The position numbers were made by a program, and so were the translations under genes. Positions 26,841-35,402 of a stretch of 64,000 nucleotides of DNA are shown here, piece by piece (the first letter of the stretch is position 1; each line of letters begins with the position of its first letter). This DNA is from Fictibacillus nanhaiensis (GTDB lineage: Bacteria; Bacillota; Bacilli; Bacillales; Fictibacillaceae). The DNA is taken from positions 372,001 to 436,000 of the forward strand of contig NZ_JAHVJO010000002.1 of NCBI RefSeq assembly GCF_019801215.1. The letters run 5' to 3'. Below the pieces are notes generated by a model. That model ran no database searches. It had not been told where the DNA came from and saw only the letters and a list, made by a program, of their open reading frames with translations.

Positions 26841-27731
26841 TTACCTAAGTGCTTCTAATATTTTATGTTTTTCTAGCATTCTTTCGATCTCAGGTAATAA
26901 TTGTTTGCTGATTTCATTGTCTTTTAGAGCAAATTCAAGAGTAGTCATAATGAAACCTAGCTTTTCTCCAACATCATATCTTTTACCTTCAAAATTATAG
27001 GCAAAAACTCGTTGGAAAGTATTCAACTTTTGAATAGCATCTGTTAATTGAATTTCTCCACCTGCACCAATTTCTTGTTCTTCGAGATAATTAAAGATCT
27101 CAGGAGTAAGTAAATATCTTCCCATTATAGCTAAGTTTGATGGTGCAGTACCTTGTGCTGGTTTTTCCACAAAATTATGTACACCATAGAGGCGTCCATC
27201 TTTATTCATCGGATCAATAATTCCGTATCGGCTTGTCTGTTCATCCGGTACTTCTTGTACACCAATAATTGATGATCCGGTCTTTTCATACTGTTCAATT
27301 AACTGTTTTAAACAAGGCTTCTCACCTTTTACTATGTCATCTCCTAAAAGTACAGCAAATGGCTCATCCCCAATAAACTTTCTTGCACACCAAACGGCAT
27401 GACCAAGACCTTTAGGCTCTTTTTGCCTAATATAATGAATATCAGCCATCTTGGATGTATGCTGAACTTTTTTTAATAACTCTACCTTTCCTTTTTCGAA
27501 AAGGTTTTGTTCCAGTTCAAAGGCATGGTCAAAATGGTCTTCTATTGCCCGCTTCCCTTTACCCGTTACAATAAGTATATCTTCAATACCAGACTCAATA
27601 GCTTCTTCAACAATATATTGAATAGTAGGTTTATCTACTATCGGCAGCATTTCTTTTGGCATGGCTTTTGTAGCAGGCAAGAATCTTGTTCCTAATCCTG
27701 CTGCAGGAATTATAGCTTTTTTTACTTTCAT
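26841..27731 (-). CDS. galU: UTP-glucose-1-phosphate uridylyltransferase (intact)
   Basis: 296 residues, full length for GalU/GtaB. The nucleotide-binding loop [19 protein letters not shown] (12-30), the LGDDIV motif and the VEKP and GEIQLTDA motifs are all present. It makes UDP-glucose, the precursor for UDP-glucuronate (via ugd) and UDP-galactose (via galE), both encoded in this window. It stands alone between the S8 peptidase and the unanchored dimethylformamidase-like gene. A close paralogue at 20448-21324 is frameshifted, so this copy probably carries the function. Confidence 0.94.
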   Translation of the reverse strand: MKVKKAIIPAAGLGTRFLPATKAMPKEMLPIVDKPTIQYIVEEAIESGIEDILIVTGKGKRAIEDHFDHAFELEQNLFEKGKVELLKKVQHTSKMADIHYIRQKEPKGLGHAVWCARKFIGDEPFAVLLGDDIVKGEKPCLKQLIEQYEKTGSSIIGVQEVPDEQTSRYGIIDPMNKDGRLYGVHNFVEKPAQGTAPSNLAIMGRYLLTPEIFNYLEEQEIGAGGEIQLTDAIQKLNTFQRVFAYNFEGKRYDVGEKLGFIMTTLEFALKDNEISKQLLPEIERMLEKHKILEALR

Positions 27732-27852
27732 ATTTTATACTCCTCTATTATGATATTTCAGGAAAACTAATTTGAAACTCACCAAATTATTCTATCACAT
27801 TATTTTACAGTTAAGTACCTATTTTAAAAATAATTTACAGAAGTAAACATGA

Positions 27853-27890
27853 AAAACCCCGTTCTTCAACATATGAATGAGAACGAGATT
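27853..27890 (-). terminator. Intrinsic terminator of the unanchored dimethylformamidase-like gene
   Basis: CTCGTTCT/AGAACGGG arms (one G-T pair) followed on the minus strand by GTTTTTC. Confidence 0.75.
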
Positions 27891-27901
27891 TTATTAAAGA
27901 A

Positions 27902-29302
27902 TTAATTATTTAGTAATTTATTTAATGCATTAACTGTAATTATTTCAATATATTTATTAGGATTCGCATAAGATTCATGACCATATGAATCTAAAAACCA
28001 ACTCCAATAAAAAGTACCCGTTGCAAATGTTTTTCCCCCACCTGGCTTGTTATACCAGACTACATGGGCCATAGTATCTTTTCCATAAAGTCTTACTGGT
28101 GATTCAGCAAGAACTTCGACACCCTTCATTTGTCCATCATACCGGTCAATTTCTCCTCCAACAACGCCAGCTATTTTATCACCTTTTTTTAATCCAGTCC
28201 CTTTAAAAATCCAGTGAGAAGGATTTGATATAACCAGAGGCTGTTGTTTTTGTTCTGGAATCCCTTGATACATGATTCCTAGTACTTCTGACTCTGGACG
28301 GCTTACAGGATCACTCCGAAAGGTAGTTGTAACTTCTTTTGGATTTGACTTTAAATAAGGATCTTCATCCGCTCTCTGTTTATATCCAACCATTAGCTTG
28401 TCATTATCACTTAAACGGACTTGCCAGTATGCTACATTTGCATTAATCACTGCTAAATTTATTCTACTATATGTCTCTTCCTGTATGCTGTCCCTCATCG
28501 CCTTTGTCCAATACTCATCATGACCTGGAATTAGTAACAACTTTATATTTAAGTTTGATAAAAGACCATTATCTACATCAGTATCTGTAAAATACGTTAG
28601 TTCATATCCTTTTTTCTCCATCCACCTGATCATATTATACTCATACGCAAAGAACTCTCCTGAACCTCTTCCGTTATTATAAGGTCGATCAAAAGACAAC
28701 TCTACAGCGGCTTTTTTCTCTGTACTATTATATCCATAGAAACTCTTTCCGCCCCAGTTATTATAAGCTTGATAAGTGTTGGTGGATATTAAAACACCAA
28801 TAGATGCTTTAGGCGCTCTCTCTTTTACAACAAATGTTATATAGTTGCTCTCTTCACTTGTATTTGTTAATTTTGCCAAATACACGCCTGACTGCCATGA
28901 TTTATCTGCTCTAATTTGTATAGTAGGTTTCCAATTCGCCTCCATGGTATCTGGATTTGAGACAGATGTTTGTTTATTAATAGGCAGCTTTTTAATAGTG
29001 CTTACATGTTTAGCCCCATCACCATTGTAGTAACCCATACGAAAAATTTCGATCTTATATGGTTCTATACTATGAATGAATAAATTTAATTTTTCTCCAG
29101 GATATACAGACGTTTTAGAGGCATAACCTTGAAGTGAAGTTCCTGACGGCCGTTTAATCGTCCAGTCAGCATCTGTACTCTCAATATGTTTAGATTCAAT
29201 AATTTGATCGTTCGGAAGAGATACAAGTATTGACGAATTAGATTGTAATTCGAAAACAGAAGATGATAAAAAAGTAAAAAAGGCAAACCATTTTAAAAGC
29301 AT
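27902..29302 (-). CDS. Secreted dimethylformamidase-beta-like domain protein without CWB2 repeats
   Basis: 466 residues from the ATG at 29302 (GGGGG seven bases upstream). A signal peptide of about 22 residues is followed by a beta-rich domain and a dimethylformamidase-beta C-terminal-like domain. Almost the entire mature protein matches residues 316-736 of the CWB2 protein at 31213, including NNWGGKSFYGY, FDRPYNNGRGSGEF and GHDEYW. It lacks the three CWB2 repeats, so it should be secreted but not wall-anchored by that route. The His and Glu of GHDEYW correspond, as far as I recall, to active-site positions of Paracoccus dimethylformamidase. Substrate is unknown. Confidence 0.86.
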   Translation of the reverse strand: MLLKWFAFFTFLSSSVFELQSNSSILVSLPNDQIIESKHIESTDADWTIKRPSGTSLQGYASKTSVYPGEKLNLFIHSIEPYKIEIFRMGYYNGDGAKHVSTIKKLPINKQTSVSNPDTMEANWKPTIQIRADKSWQSGVYLAKLTNTSEESNYITFVVKERAPKASIGVLISTNTYQAYNNWGGKSFYGYNSTEKKAAVELSFDRPYNNGRGSGEFFAYEYNMIRWMEKKGYELTYFTDTDVDNGLLSNLNIKLLLIPGHDEYWTKAMRDSIQEETYSRINLAVINANVAYWQVRLSDNDKLMVGYKQRADEDPYLKSNPKEVTTTFRSDPVSRPESEVLGIMYQGIPEQKQQPLVISNPSHWIFKGTGLKKGDKIAGVVGGEIDRYDGQMKGVEVLAESPVRLYGKDTMAHVVWYNKPGGGKTFATGTFYWSWFLDSYGHESYANPNKYIEIITVNALNKLLNN

Positions 29303-29350
29303 TTTTTTTCCCCCTAAAAATAGTAACATTACAATAATAATAGTTATTTA

Positions 29351-29383
29351 ATACCTTGTATACATAAAATTTCCATTTATTAA
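29351..29383 (-). promoter_or_regulatory. Shared surface-gene promoter-like element, copy B
   Basis: Minus strand AAATGGAAATTTTATGTATACAA. TATACA lies 55 bp upstream of the ATG at 29302, nearly the same offset as in copy C (54 bp). Confidence 0.55.
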
Positions 29384-29515
29384 AGAGAAAAATTTTGTTT
29401 ACTTGTGTAAAAAAATTCAATATTTTAGTAAATTATCCCTATTGTATTAATATTTTGATTGTATATTATTAACTTGCATACCAATGGTATAGCTTATTAA
29501 TAAAGGGGAAAAATC

Positions 29516-31150
29516 ATGAAATTAAGAATAATAGGGGCAGTTTCATGTTCATTGTTAACGTCAATACTCTTTACTTCTGCAGTATCTGCTGAATCGAATC
29601 CACTCGTTCAAAATCAGTATTCTACTGATAGAAGTTCAGCATATAGCACAAAATACAGCCTTCAGTCACTTCAAGCTTCTGTTACTTACAAGCAAGTTAT
29701 TGATACGTATACTCTTCATGAATACTTCTTTTCAACAAATGGTGGGCAGTTTACAGTTTCTGAATTACATAATGGAACTGGTGAAATCTTTTTTTCTATC
29801 ATTGATGCAGATACAGAAGAGGTTATTGAATTTGGAGATTCCAATACGTTTACCCTTCCAGCTGGAAATTATCTTTTTGAAGTAGAAGGACTAAATGAAC
29901 AAGCAAAACAATATGAATATTCGCTTTCAGGTTCATTTACTAAACAGCCCAATAATTCTTTGCCTTCATTGTCTGTAACAAAACCTTTAACTCATGATGT
30001 AAGATTAGCCAAAGGAAGCACTCGCTTAGATGTAGGTGGATCAACAACTGCTGATGCACTTGATCTATATGTAAATTTTAATAATGAACCAATAAGTCTT
30101 GGTACATCTTTTAGTAAGTCATTAACTGTTCAGCCTGGTCATAATACAATTGCGTTTAATGCTTTAGACAGCAATTCTTTAAATGCGATATGGTCAGTAT
30201 ATGATGTGGTATCTCCTGGAATTCAGCGTATTGGTGGTAAAGATCGATATGAGGTGTCTACGGGGATAAGTAAAGAGCTTGATAATAAAGCTGCTTATGG
30301 AGGTACTGTCATTATTTCCCGTGGTGACTTATATACTGATGCATTATCCGGTGGGCCATTAGCAGCGTTTGAAGGGGCGCCTGTCTTATTAACAGGTACG
30401 AAGGCTCTTCCATCTACTGTTATTAATGAACTAAACCGATTAAAACCAGAGAAAGCTATAATACTAGGTGGTACAGGATCTGTTTCAGTCAATGTTGAAA
30501 ATCAATTAAAATCTATGGGAATTCAAACAATACAACGAATTGGCGGTAAAGATCGTTTTGCAGTTTCTGCAGGAGTAGCTGAGCAAATTGCGGATTATGC
30601 AGATACGGCAATTATTGCAAGTGGATTAAATTTTCCGGATGCACTTTCTGCTTCTGGTATGGCTGGATATATGGGCATGCCAATTTTATTAGTAGGTACG
30701 AACTCAGTTCCTGATTCAATTCAAACCTTTATTAAAAATAACTCTAATATTAAAAAATTCATTATTGTTGGAGGGCCAGCAACTGTTTCTGATAATGTAA
30801 AAACAAAAATTTCTCAATTGCGCAACGGAGCAAAGATTGAAAGACTTGGTGGTTTAAACCGTTATCAAGTTTCTATCAACGTAGCAAACTACGGGATTGA
30901 AAATTATGGAATGGATTTGAGCTCATTATTAATTGCAAGAGGTGACGTTTTCGCCGATGCATTGTCTGGAAGTCCTCTAGCAACATTTACAGGTTCACCT
31001 ATTCTTTTAACTACTTCAACTAAAGTAGAAGGAAATCTTAATAACTATTTGAAACAAAATCAAGGAAAAACTGATTTCATGTACATTCTTGGTGGTTCTG
31101 GGTCGATTACTCCAACGACAGAGCAACAGCTATCAACGTTTATTAAATAA
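29516..31150 (+). CDS. CWB2-repeat surface protein with an unrecognised N-terminal domain
   Basis: 544 residues starting at an ATG after AAAGGGG. A signal peptide (1-25) is followed by about 210 residues of beta-rich sequence that I cannot assign, possibly two small domains (50-145 and 150-225). Three CWB2 repeats then start near residues 238, 341 and 443, each opening with R-I/L-G-G-x-x-R. In the other five CWB2 proteins of the window except the subtilase, the repeats are N-terminal; here they are C-terminal and their sequence (SRGDLYTDALSGGPLAAFEG) is of a different subtype. It is probably a structural or binding protein; no catalytic motif is visible. Confidence 0.88.
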   Translation: MKLRIIGAVSCSLLTSILFTSAVSAESNPLVQNQYSTDRSSAYSTKYSLQSLQASVTYKQVIDTYTLHEYFFSTNGGQFTVSELHNGTGEIFFSIIDADTEEVIEFGDSNTFTLPAGNYLFEVEGLNEQAKQYEYSLSGSFTKQPNNSLPSLSVTKPLTHDVRLAKGSTRLDVGGSTTADALDLYVNFNNEPISLGTSFSKSLTVQPGHNTIAFNALDSNSLNAIWSVYDVVSPGIQRIGGKDRYEVSTGISKELDNKAAYGGTVIISRGDLYTDALSGGPLAAFEGAPVLLTGTKALPSTVINELNRLKPEKAIILGGTGSVSVNVENQLKSMGIQTIQRIGGKDRFAVSAGVAEQIADYADTAIIASGLNFPDALSASGMAGYMGMPILLVGTNSVPDSIQTFIKNNSNIKKFIIVGGPATVSDNVKTKISQLRNGAKIERLGGLNRYQVSINVANYGIENYGMDLSSLLIARGDVFADALSGSPLATFTGSPILLTTSTKVEGNLNNYLKQNQGKTDFMYILGGSGSITPTTEQQLSTFIK

Positions 31151-31153
31151 TAT

Positions 31154-31202
31154 AAAACATCCTGATTTAAACACGTGTTTAAATCAGGATGTTTTTTTGT
31201 AA
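31154..31202. terminator. Bidirectional terminator, 42-bp perfect palindrome
   Basis: 31154-31174 is exactly complementary to 31175-31195, with no loop bases, and followed by a T-run. It lies between two convergent genes. Confidence 0.85.
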
Positions 31203-31212
31203 TTATATACAA

Positions 31213-33423
31213 TTATTCTTCTAACAGTTTGCTTAACGCGTTTATCGTCATTCTCTCAATATGTTTATTAGGTTTTGCAAAAGATTCATGACCAAATGAA
31301 TCTAAAAACCAATTCCAATAAAAAGTACCGGTAGCAAATACTTTTCCACCATCAGGCTTTTTATACCAGATTACATGCGCCATCGAGTCTTCTCCATATA
31401 AACGAACTGGAGATGCTGCAAGAACTTCCACTCCTGGCATTTCTCCATCATAACGGTCAATTTCCCCACCGACAACACCCTTGATTTTATCTCCTTTTTT
31501 TAAATCTGTACCTTCATACAGCCAATGTGAAGGATTAGAAATAACAAGAGGTTGTTGTTTTTGTTCTGGAATACCTTGATACATAAATCCTAATACCTCA
31601 TACTCAGGACGGTTTACAGGACCGTTTCGGAATTTTGTGGTAACTTCTTTTGGATTTATTTTTACGTATGGATCTTCACTTGCCCGATATTTATAACCTA
31701 CCATTACCCTGTCCTTATCCTGAAGACGGACTTGCCAATAGGCCACATTTGCATTAAATACAGCTAAATTCATACGACTGCTTGTTTCCTTCTGAATACT
31801 ATCCCTCATTGCTTTCGTCCAATATTCATCATGACCAGGGATTAATAACAATTTAGTGCTTACATCTGATAAAAGACCATTGTCAACATCTGTATCTGTA
31901 AAATAGGTCATCCGATAGCCCTTTTTTTCCATCCATCGAATCATGTTGTATTCATATGCAAAGAATTCTCCGGATCCTCTTCCGTTGTTATATGGTCGGT
32001 CAAAAGAGAGTTTTACCGCTGCTTCGTTATTGGTGCTGTTGTATCCATAAAGACTCTTACCACCCCAATTATTATAAGCCTGATACGTATTGGTTGAAAT
32101 GAGTACTCCAATTTGGGATTGAGGATGCTTATCTTTTACAACAAATGTAATATAACTTTCCTTCTGACCTGTATTCGTTAGTTTAGCTAAATAAACACCG
32201 GATTGCCAACTTTCATTTAATCTCAATGAAACAGTAGGTATCCAATTTGCTTTCATAGTGCCTATATCCGTAGAAAACGATTGCAGGCTAACTGGTAAGT
32301 CCTTTATCGTATGTACAAGTTTTGCTCCCTCTCCATCATAATAACCCATTCTAAAAATTTCTATCTTATATGATTGTGTACTATGAATAAATAAATTTAT
32401 TGCATCACCAGCAAAAGCAGAGGTAGCAGATGCATAGCCCTGAAGAGATGTTCCAGCAGGTTCTGTAATCTCCCATCGATGTGGTATTTCAATAACTTTA
32501 TTACCAACAGAACCCGTACCACCAAGAATCGTAAAATTATTTATATTTTTATCATAGATAAGCTCTTTAGATTCAACTGGCAGACGATCTGAAAGAGTTA
32601 AAAGCATTGGAGCATTTTGTTTTGCTGCAAGTACAGACCCTGTTAAAGCATCGGCAAAAGTCATTCCGGTAGATAAAAAAACATGTTTAGTAGGTAAATC
32701 TAGTTCTCGAATGATATTTGATGCTACTTCAAATCGATTCTTACCACCGATTCTCAAAGGTGCAGGTAGCACATTTTCTACCTTCTTATTAATACTGCCT
32801 TCCCCTCCAACAATATAAGTTTTGTTAATTTTTTTTTCGTGTAATGCTTTCTGTGTATCAACTGGTAACTTATTAGAAAGTGTGAGGAGAATGGGTATTT
32901 CTTGTTTTGCTGCAAAAGGAGCAATTGCTAATGCATCAGGAAAATTCATTCCATATGCAAGAATTGCCTTACCATTATTGGAAAGTTTTTTTGAAATTCT
33001 GTATGCTACTTCAAATCTGTTCTTTCCTGATATTCTTTCTATACTGACTCCCATTTTCTTAACTTCATTAGCTACCTCATCTGAAATACTTCCCGTACCA
33101 CCAATAATGATTACTTTTTTAGGCTTGAGTCTTGTAATCTCTTTTTTGGTAGTACCGGTTAATTTTTGGGGTTGCGTAAGTAAAATTGGAGCATTTAGTT
33201 TATAGGCTAAAGGAGAGGCTGATAATGCGTCTGCATACGCAAGGTAGTTTGATAGAATTAAAGTGTCTGCTGATTGCGGCCAACCTTTCTTTGAAACATT
33301 TACTGCTACTTCAAACCGATCAGCACCGGCAATACGAGCTGATTGCGTGTCGTGGGCTTGAATCTCTATAGTTGAAAATAAGAATAGTAAAGGTATTAAT
33401 ATTGCAAAGATTTTAAATTTCAT
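31213..33423 (-). CDS. CWB2-anchored dimethylformamidase-beta-like protein
   Basis: 736 residues from an ATG with GGGGG upstream. Signal peptide (1-23); three CWB2 repeats starting near residues 30, 130 and 224; a beta-rich domain from about 316; and a dimethylformamidase-beta C-terminal-like domain with NNWGGKSLYGY at 451-461 and GHDEYW at 530-535. From residue 316 onward it is closely similar to the unanchored protein at 27902, about 2 kb away, so one arose from the other by gain or loss of the anchor. Predicted to be wall-bound. If enzymatic it would be an iron-dependent amidase-like hydrolase, but no substrate can be named. Confidence 0.88.
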   Translation of the reverse strand: MKFKIFAILIPLLFLFSTIEIQAHDTQSARIAGADRFEVAVNVSKKGWPQSADTLILSNYLAYADALSASPLAYKLNAPILLTQPQKLTGTTKKEITRLKPKKVIIIGGTGSISDEVANEVKKMGVSIERISGKNRFEVAYRISKKLSNNGKAILAYGMNFPDALAIAPFAAKQEIPILLTLSNKLPVDTQKALHEKKINKTYIVGGEGSINKKVENVLPAPLRIGGKNRFEVASNIIRELDLPTKHVFLSTGMTFADALTGSVLAAKQNAPMLLTLSDRLPVESKELIYDKNINNFTILGGTGSVGNKVIEIPHRWEITEPAGTSLQGYASATSAFAGDAINLFIHSTQSYKIEIFRMGYYDGEGAKLVHTIKDLPVSLQSFSTDIGTMKANWIPTVSLRLNESWQSGVYLAKLTNTGQKESYITFVVKDKHPQSQIGVLISTNTYQAYNNWGGKSLYGYNSTNNEAAVKLSFDRPYNNGRGSGEFFAYEYNMIRWMEKKGYRMTYFTDTDVDNGLLSDVSTKLLLIPGHDEYWTKAMRDSIQKETSSRMNLAVFNANVAYWQVRLQDKDRVMVGYKYRASEDPYVKINPKEVTTKFRNGPVNRPEYEVLGFMYQGIPEQKQQPLVISNPSHWLYEGTDLKKGDKIKGVVGGEIDRYDGEMPGVEVLAASPVRLYGEDSMAHVIWYKKPDGGKVFATGTFYWNWFLDSFGHESFAKPNKHIERMTINALSKLLEE

Positions 33424-33470
33424 CTAACTCCCCCTTTTTTAATAGACAATTATATAATAATAGCTAATTA

Positions 33471-33503
33471 ACACATTGTATACATATATTTACTATTTAT
33501 TAA
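33471..33503 (-). promoter_or_regulatory. Shared surface-gene promoter-like element, copy C
   Basis: Minus strand AAATAGTAAATATATGTATACAA aligned with copies A and B. TATACA is 54 bp before the ATG at 33423. Confidence 0.55.
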
Positions 33504-33534
33504 TTTACTAGAATAATTGTTAAAAAATTCATAC

Positions 33535-33563
33535 AAAAAAGCCTAATATAATTAGGCTTTTTT
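33535..33563 (-). terminator. Intrinsic terminator of the CWB2 amidase gene
   Basis: GCCTAAT-ATA-ATTAGGC hairpin flanked by A6 and T6 runs, a few bases past the amidase stop. Confidence 0.85.
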
Positions 33564-33567
33564 AGTT

Positions 33568-35238
33568 CTATCTATAAAAGTTTTCAATCGCCTTAGCTAA
33601 GGAATGGCTTCTGGAATTTTGTGCGCTACTATTAGAAAGAATAGATAGTTCACTGTTGTTAGACATATACCCTAACTCGATAAGAATAGAGGGCATTGTT
33701 GTCCATCTTGTTACAAACAAGTTGTGATCTTTAATATAACCTGCTCCAATTCCATTATATCTAATTGCTGTTGAAGCTATAGGTGCAAGCTCAGCACTTT
33801 CCTTTGCTGCACTAGAAGGAGAAATTGTATCGTACGCAATGATGTCTCCTTGATAACTCATACTCTTTGTTGTACTGCCATCTTTATAATAAAATAATTT
33901 TCTCTCCGTATCTTCTCTAACAAAGGGATAGGTTTTACCTGCATACTTAACGTAAACATCTTTTGTTTCAATACCTGGCCGGTAGCTGCTGTAGTGAATA
34001 CTTTGACCTGAAGCAGATTTATCTACAGATGAATCATGGTGGATGCTAATAAATAAATCCGCATTTTTAGTGTTTGCAAAAGCAGCCCGGTCCTCTAAGG
34101 AAATAAACTTATCGTTTGCTGGATCGCGAGTGTAAATAATTTCAGCACCCATTCCTTTTAAATGGCCAGCAAGTAATTTTGTAAAACTCATGTTTAGATT
34201 CTTCTCATAAAACTTACCGTTTACAGCGCCTGGGTCAGTTCCACCATGTCCAGCATCTAATACGATTCGTTTTCCTGCTAATGGAAGATCATTTTTTAAT
34301 TGTGAAACGACAGCATTACTTACCGAACCTGTACCTCCAAAAACAGTAAAGCTCGTAAACTTGCTTTGATCTATGTAATTTTTGGTTACAGAAGGGATAG
34401 CATTTACTTGCGTTAATAATAAAGGCATGTTCTGCTTTGCTGAAAGAACAGAACCCGTTAAAGCATCTGCAAATGTATTTCCGTTTGAGATTGCCGCTTT
34501 TGTTGATGAAGGATTAAACTTCTTGGCAATATTAACAGCTACCTCAAAGCGATCTTTTCCGCCAATACGAAGTGGATTAACCAGTTGTTTCTCAACTGTA
34601 CTGTAGACACTGCCTGTCCCTCCTACTATGATTGTCTGTTGCGGCTTTTTTTCTTGTAAGGCCTTTTGTGTATAAGCAGGAAGTTTATCTTTTGTCGTTA
34701 GTAGAATAGGATACTCGTGCTTAGACGCGTATGGAGAAATACTCAAAGCATCCGCAAACGCCGTACCATTTGAGATGACTACTTTACCAGCAGCACTTAA
34801 TTTTCTAGACACTTTATAAGCTACTTCATAACGATCTTTTCCACCAATTCTTTCAATTGATAGATTCATTCCTGACAATTTTGTTTCAACGTTTTGATTA
34901 ATACTGCTTGTACCGCCGATAATAATAACCTTTGAAGCTTTTAATCTTTTAATCTCTTCTTCTGTTTTAGCATTTAGTCGATCTGGATTAGTTAATAATA
35001 TAGGTGCATTTAATTTATATCCTAAAGGTGATGCAGCTAGTGCATCCGCAAAAGCCTTGTAATTTACAAGCACGACTGTAGTACTACCTGATGACCATCC
35101 TTTTTTGGATACATTTACTGCTACCTCAAACCTGTCTTGTCCATTTACACGCTCAACTGTAGCTTCATTCGCACTTACAGCAGCATTTGATAATACGAGA
35201 ACAAATAAAAATAACAGAATACTTAGCTTTTTTTTCAT
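33568..35238 (-). CDS. N-acetylmuramoyl-L-alanine amidase with three CWB2 repeats and an insertion
   Basis: 556 residues: signal peptide (1-23), three CWB2 repeats starting near 30, 130 and 224, then Amidase_3 (about 323-556). Zinc ligands read as His331 (DAGHGG), Glu345 (FYEKN) and His400 (SIHHDS), with catalytic Glu521 (ILIELGY). Compared with the amidase at 7126, about 70 residues are inserted between the last ligand and the catalytic Glu (roughly 415-485, rich in Tyr, Lys and Asp). This insertion is near the active site and could alter substrate choice. Predicted to cut MurNAc-L-Ala in the wall. Confidence 0.92.
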   Translation of the reverse strand: MKKKLSILLFLFVLVLSNAAVSANEATVERVNGQDRFEVAVNVSKKGWSSGSTTVVLVNYKAFADALAASPLGYKLNAPILLTNPDRLNAKTEEEIKRLKASKVIIIGGTSSINQNVETKLSGMNLSIERIGGKDRYEVAYKVSRKLSAAGKVVISNGTAFADALSISPYASKHEYPILLTTKDKLPAYTQKALQEKKPQQTIIVGGTGSVYSTVEKQLVNPLRIGGKDRFEVAVNIAKKFNPSSTKAAISNGNTFADALTGSVLSAKQNMPLLLTQVNAIPSVTKNYIDQSKFTSFTVFGGTGSVSNAVVSQLKNDLPLAGKRIVLDAGHGGTDPGAVNGKFYEKNLNMSFTKLLAGHLKGMGAEIIYTRDPANDKFISLEDRAAFANTKNADLFISIHHDSSVDKSASGQSIHYSSYRPGIETKDVYVKYAGKTYPFVREDTERKLFYYKDGSTTKSMSYQGDIIAYDTISPSSAAKESAELAPIASTAIRYNGIGAGYIKDHNLFVTRWTTMPSILIELGYMSNNSELSILSNSSAQNSRSHSLAKAIENFYR

Positions 35239-35340
35239 ATTTCCCCCTTATTTTGAATAGATTACTTCAATAAGTATAACTTTATTAATCTATATTTTGC
35301 TAAAATAATCTAAAATTCTACAAAATAAGAAAATGGAACT

Positions 35341-35382
35341 AAAAAACCCTGTTGCACTGCTATCATCCAACAAGGTTTTTAA
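35341..35382 (-). terminator. Intrinsic terminator of galE
   Basis: CCTTGTTG/CAACAGGG arms followed on the minus strand by T6. Confidence 0.8.
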
Positions 35383-35402
35383 AAATAAGCTTGATGTTTT
35401 TA

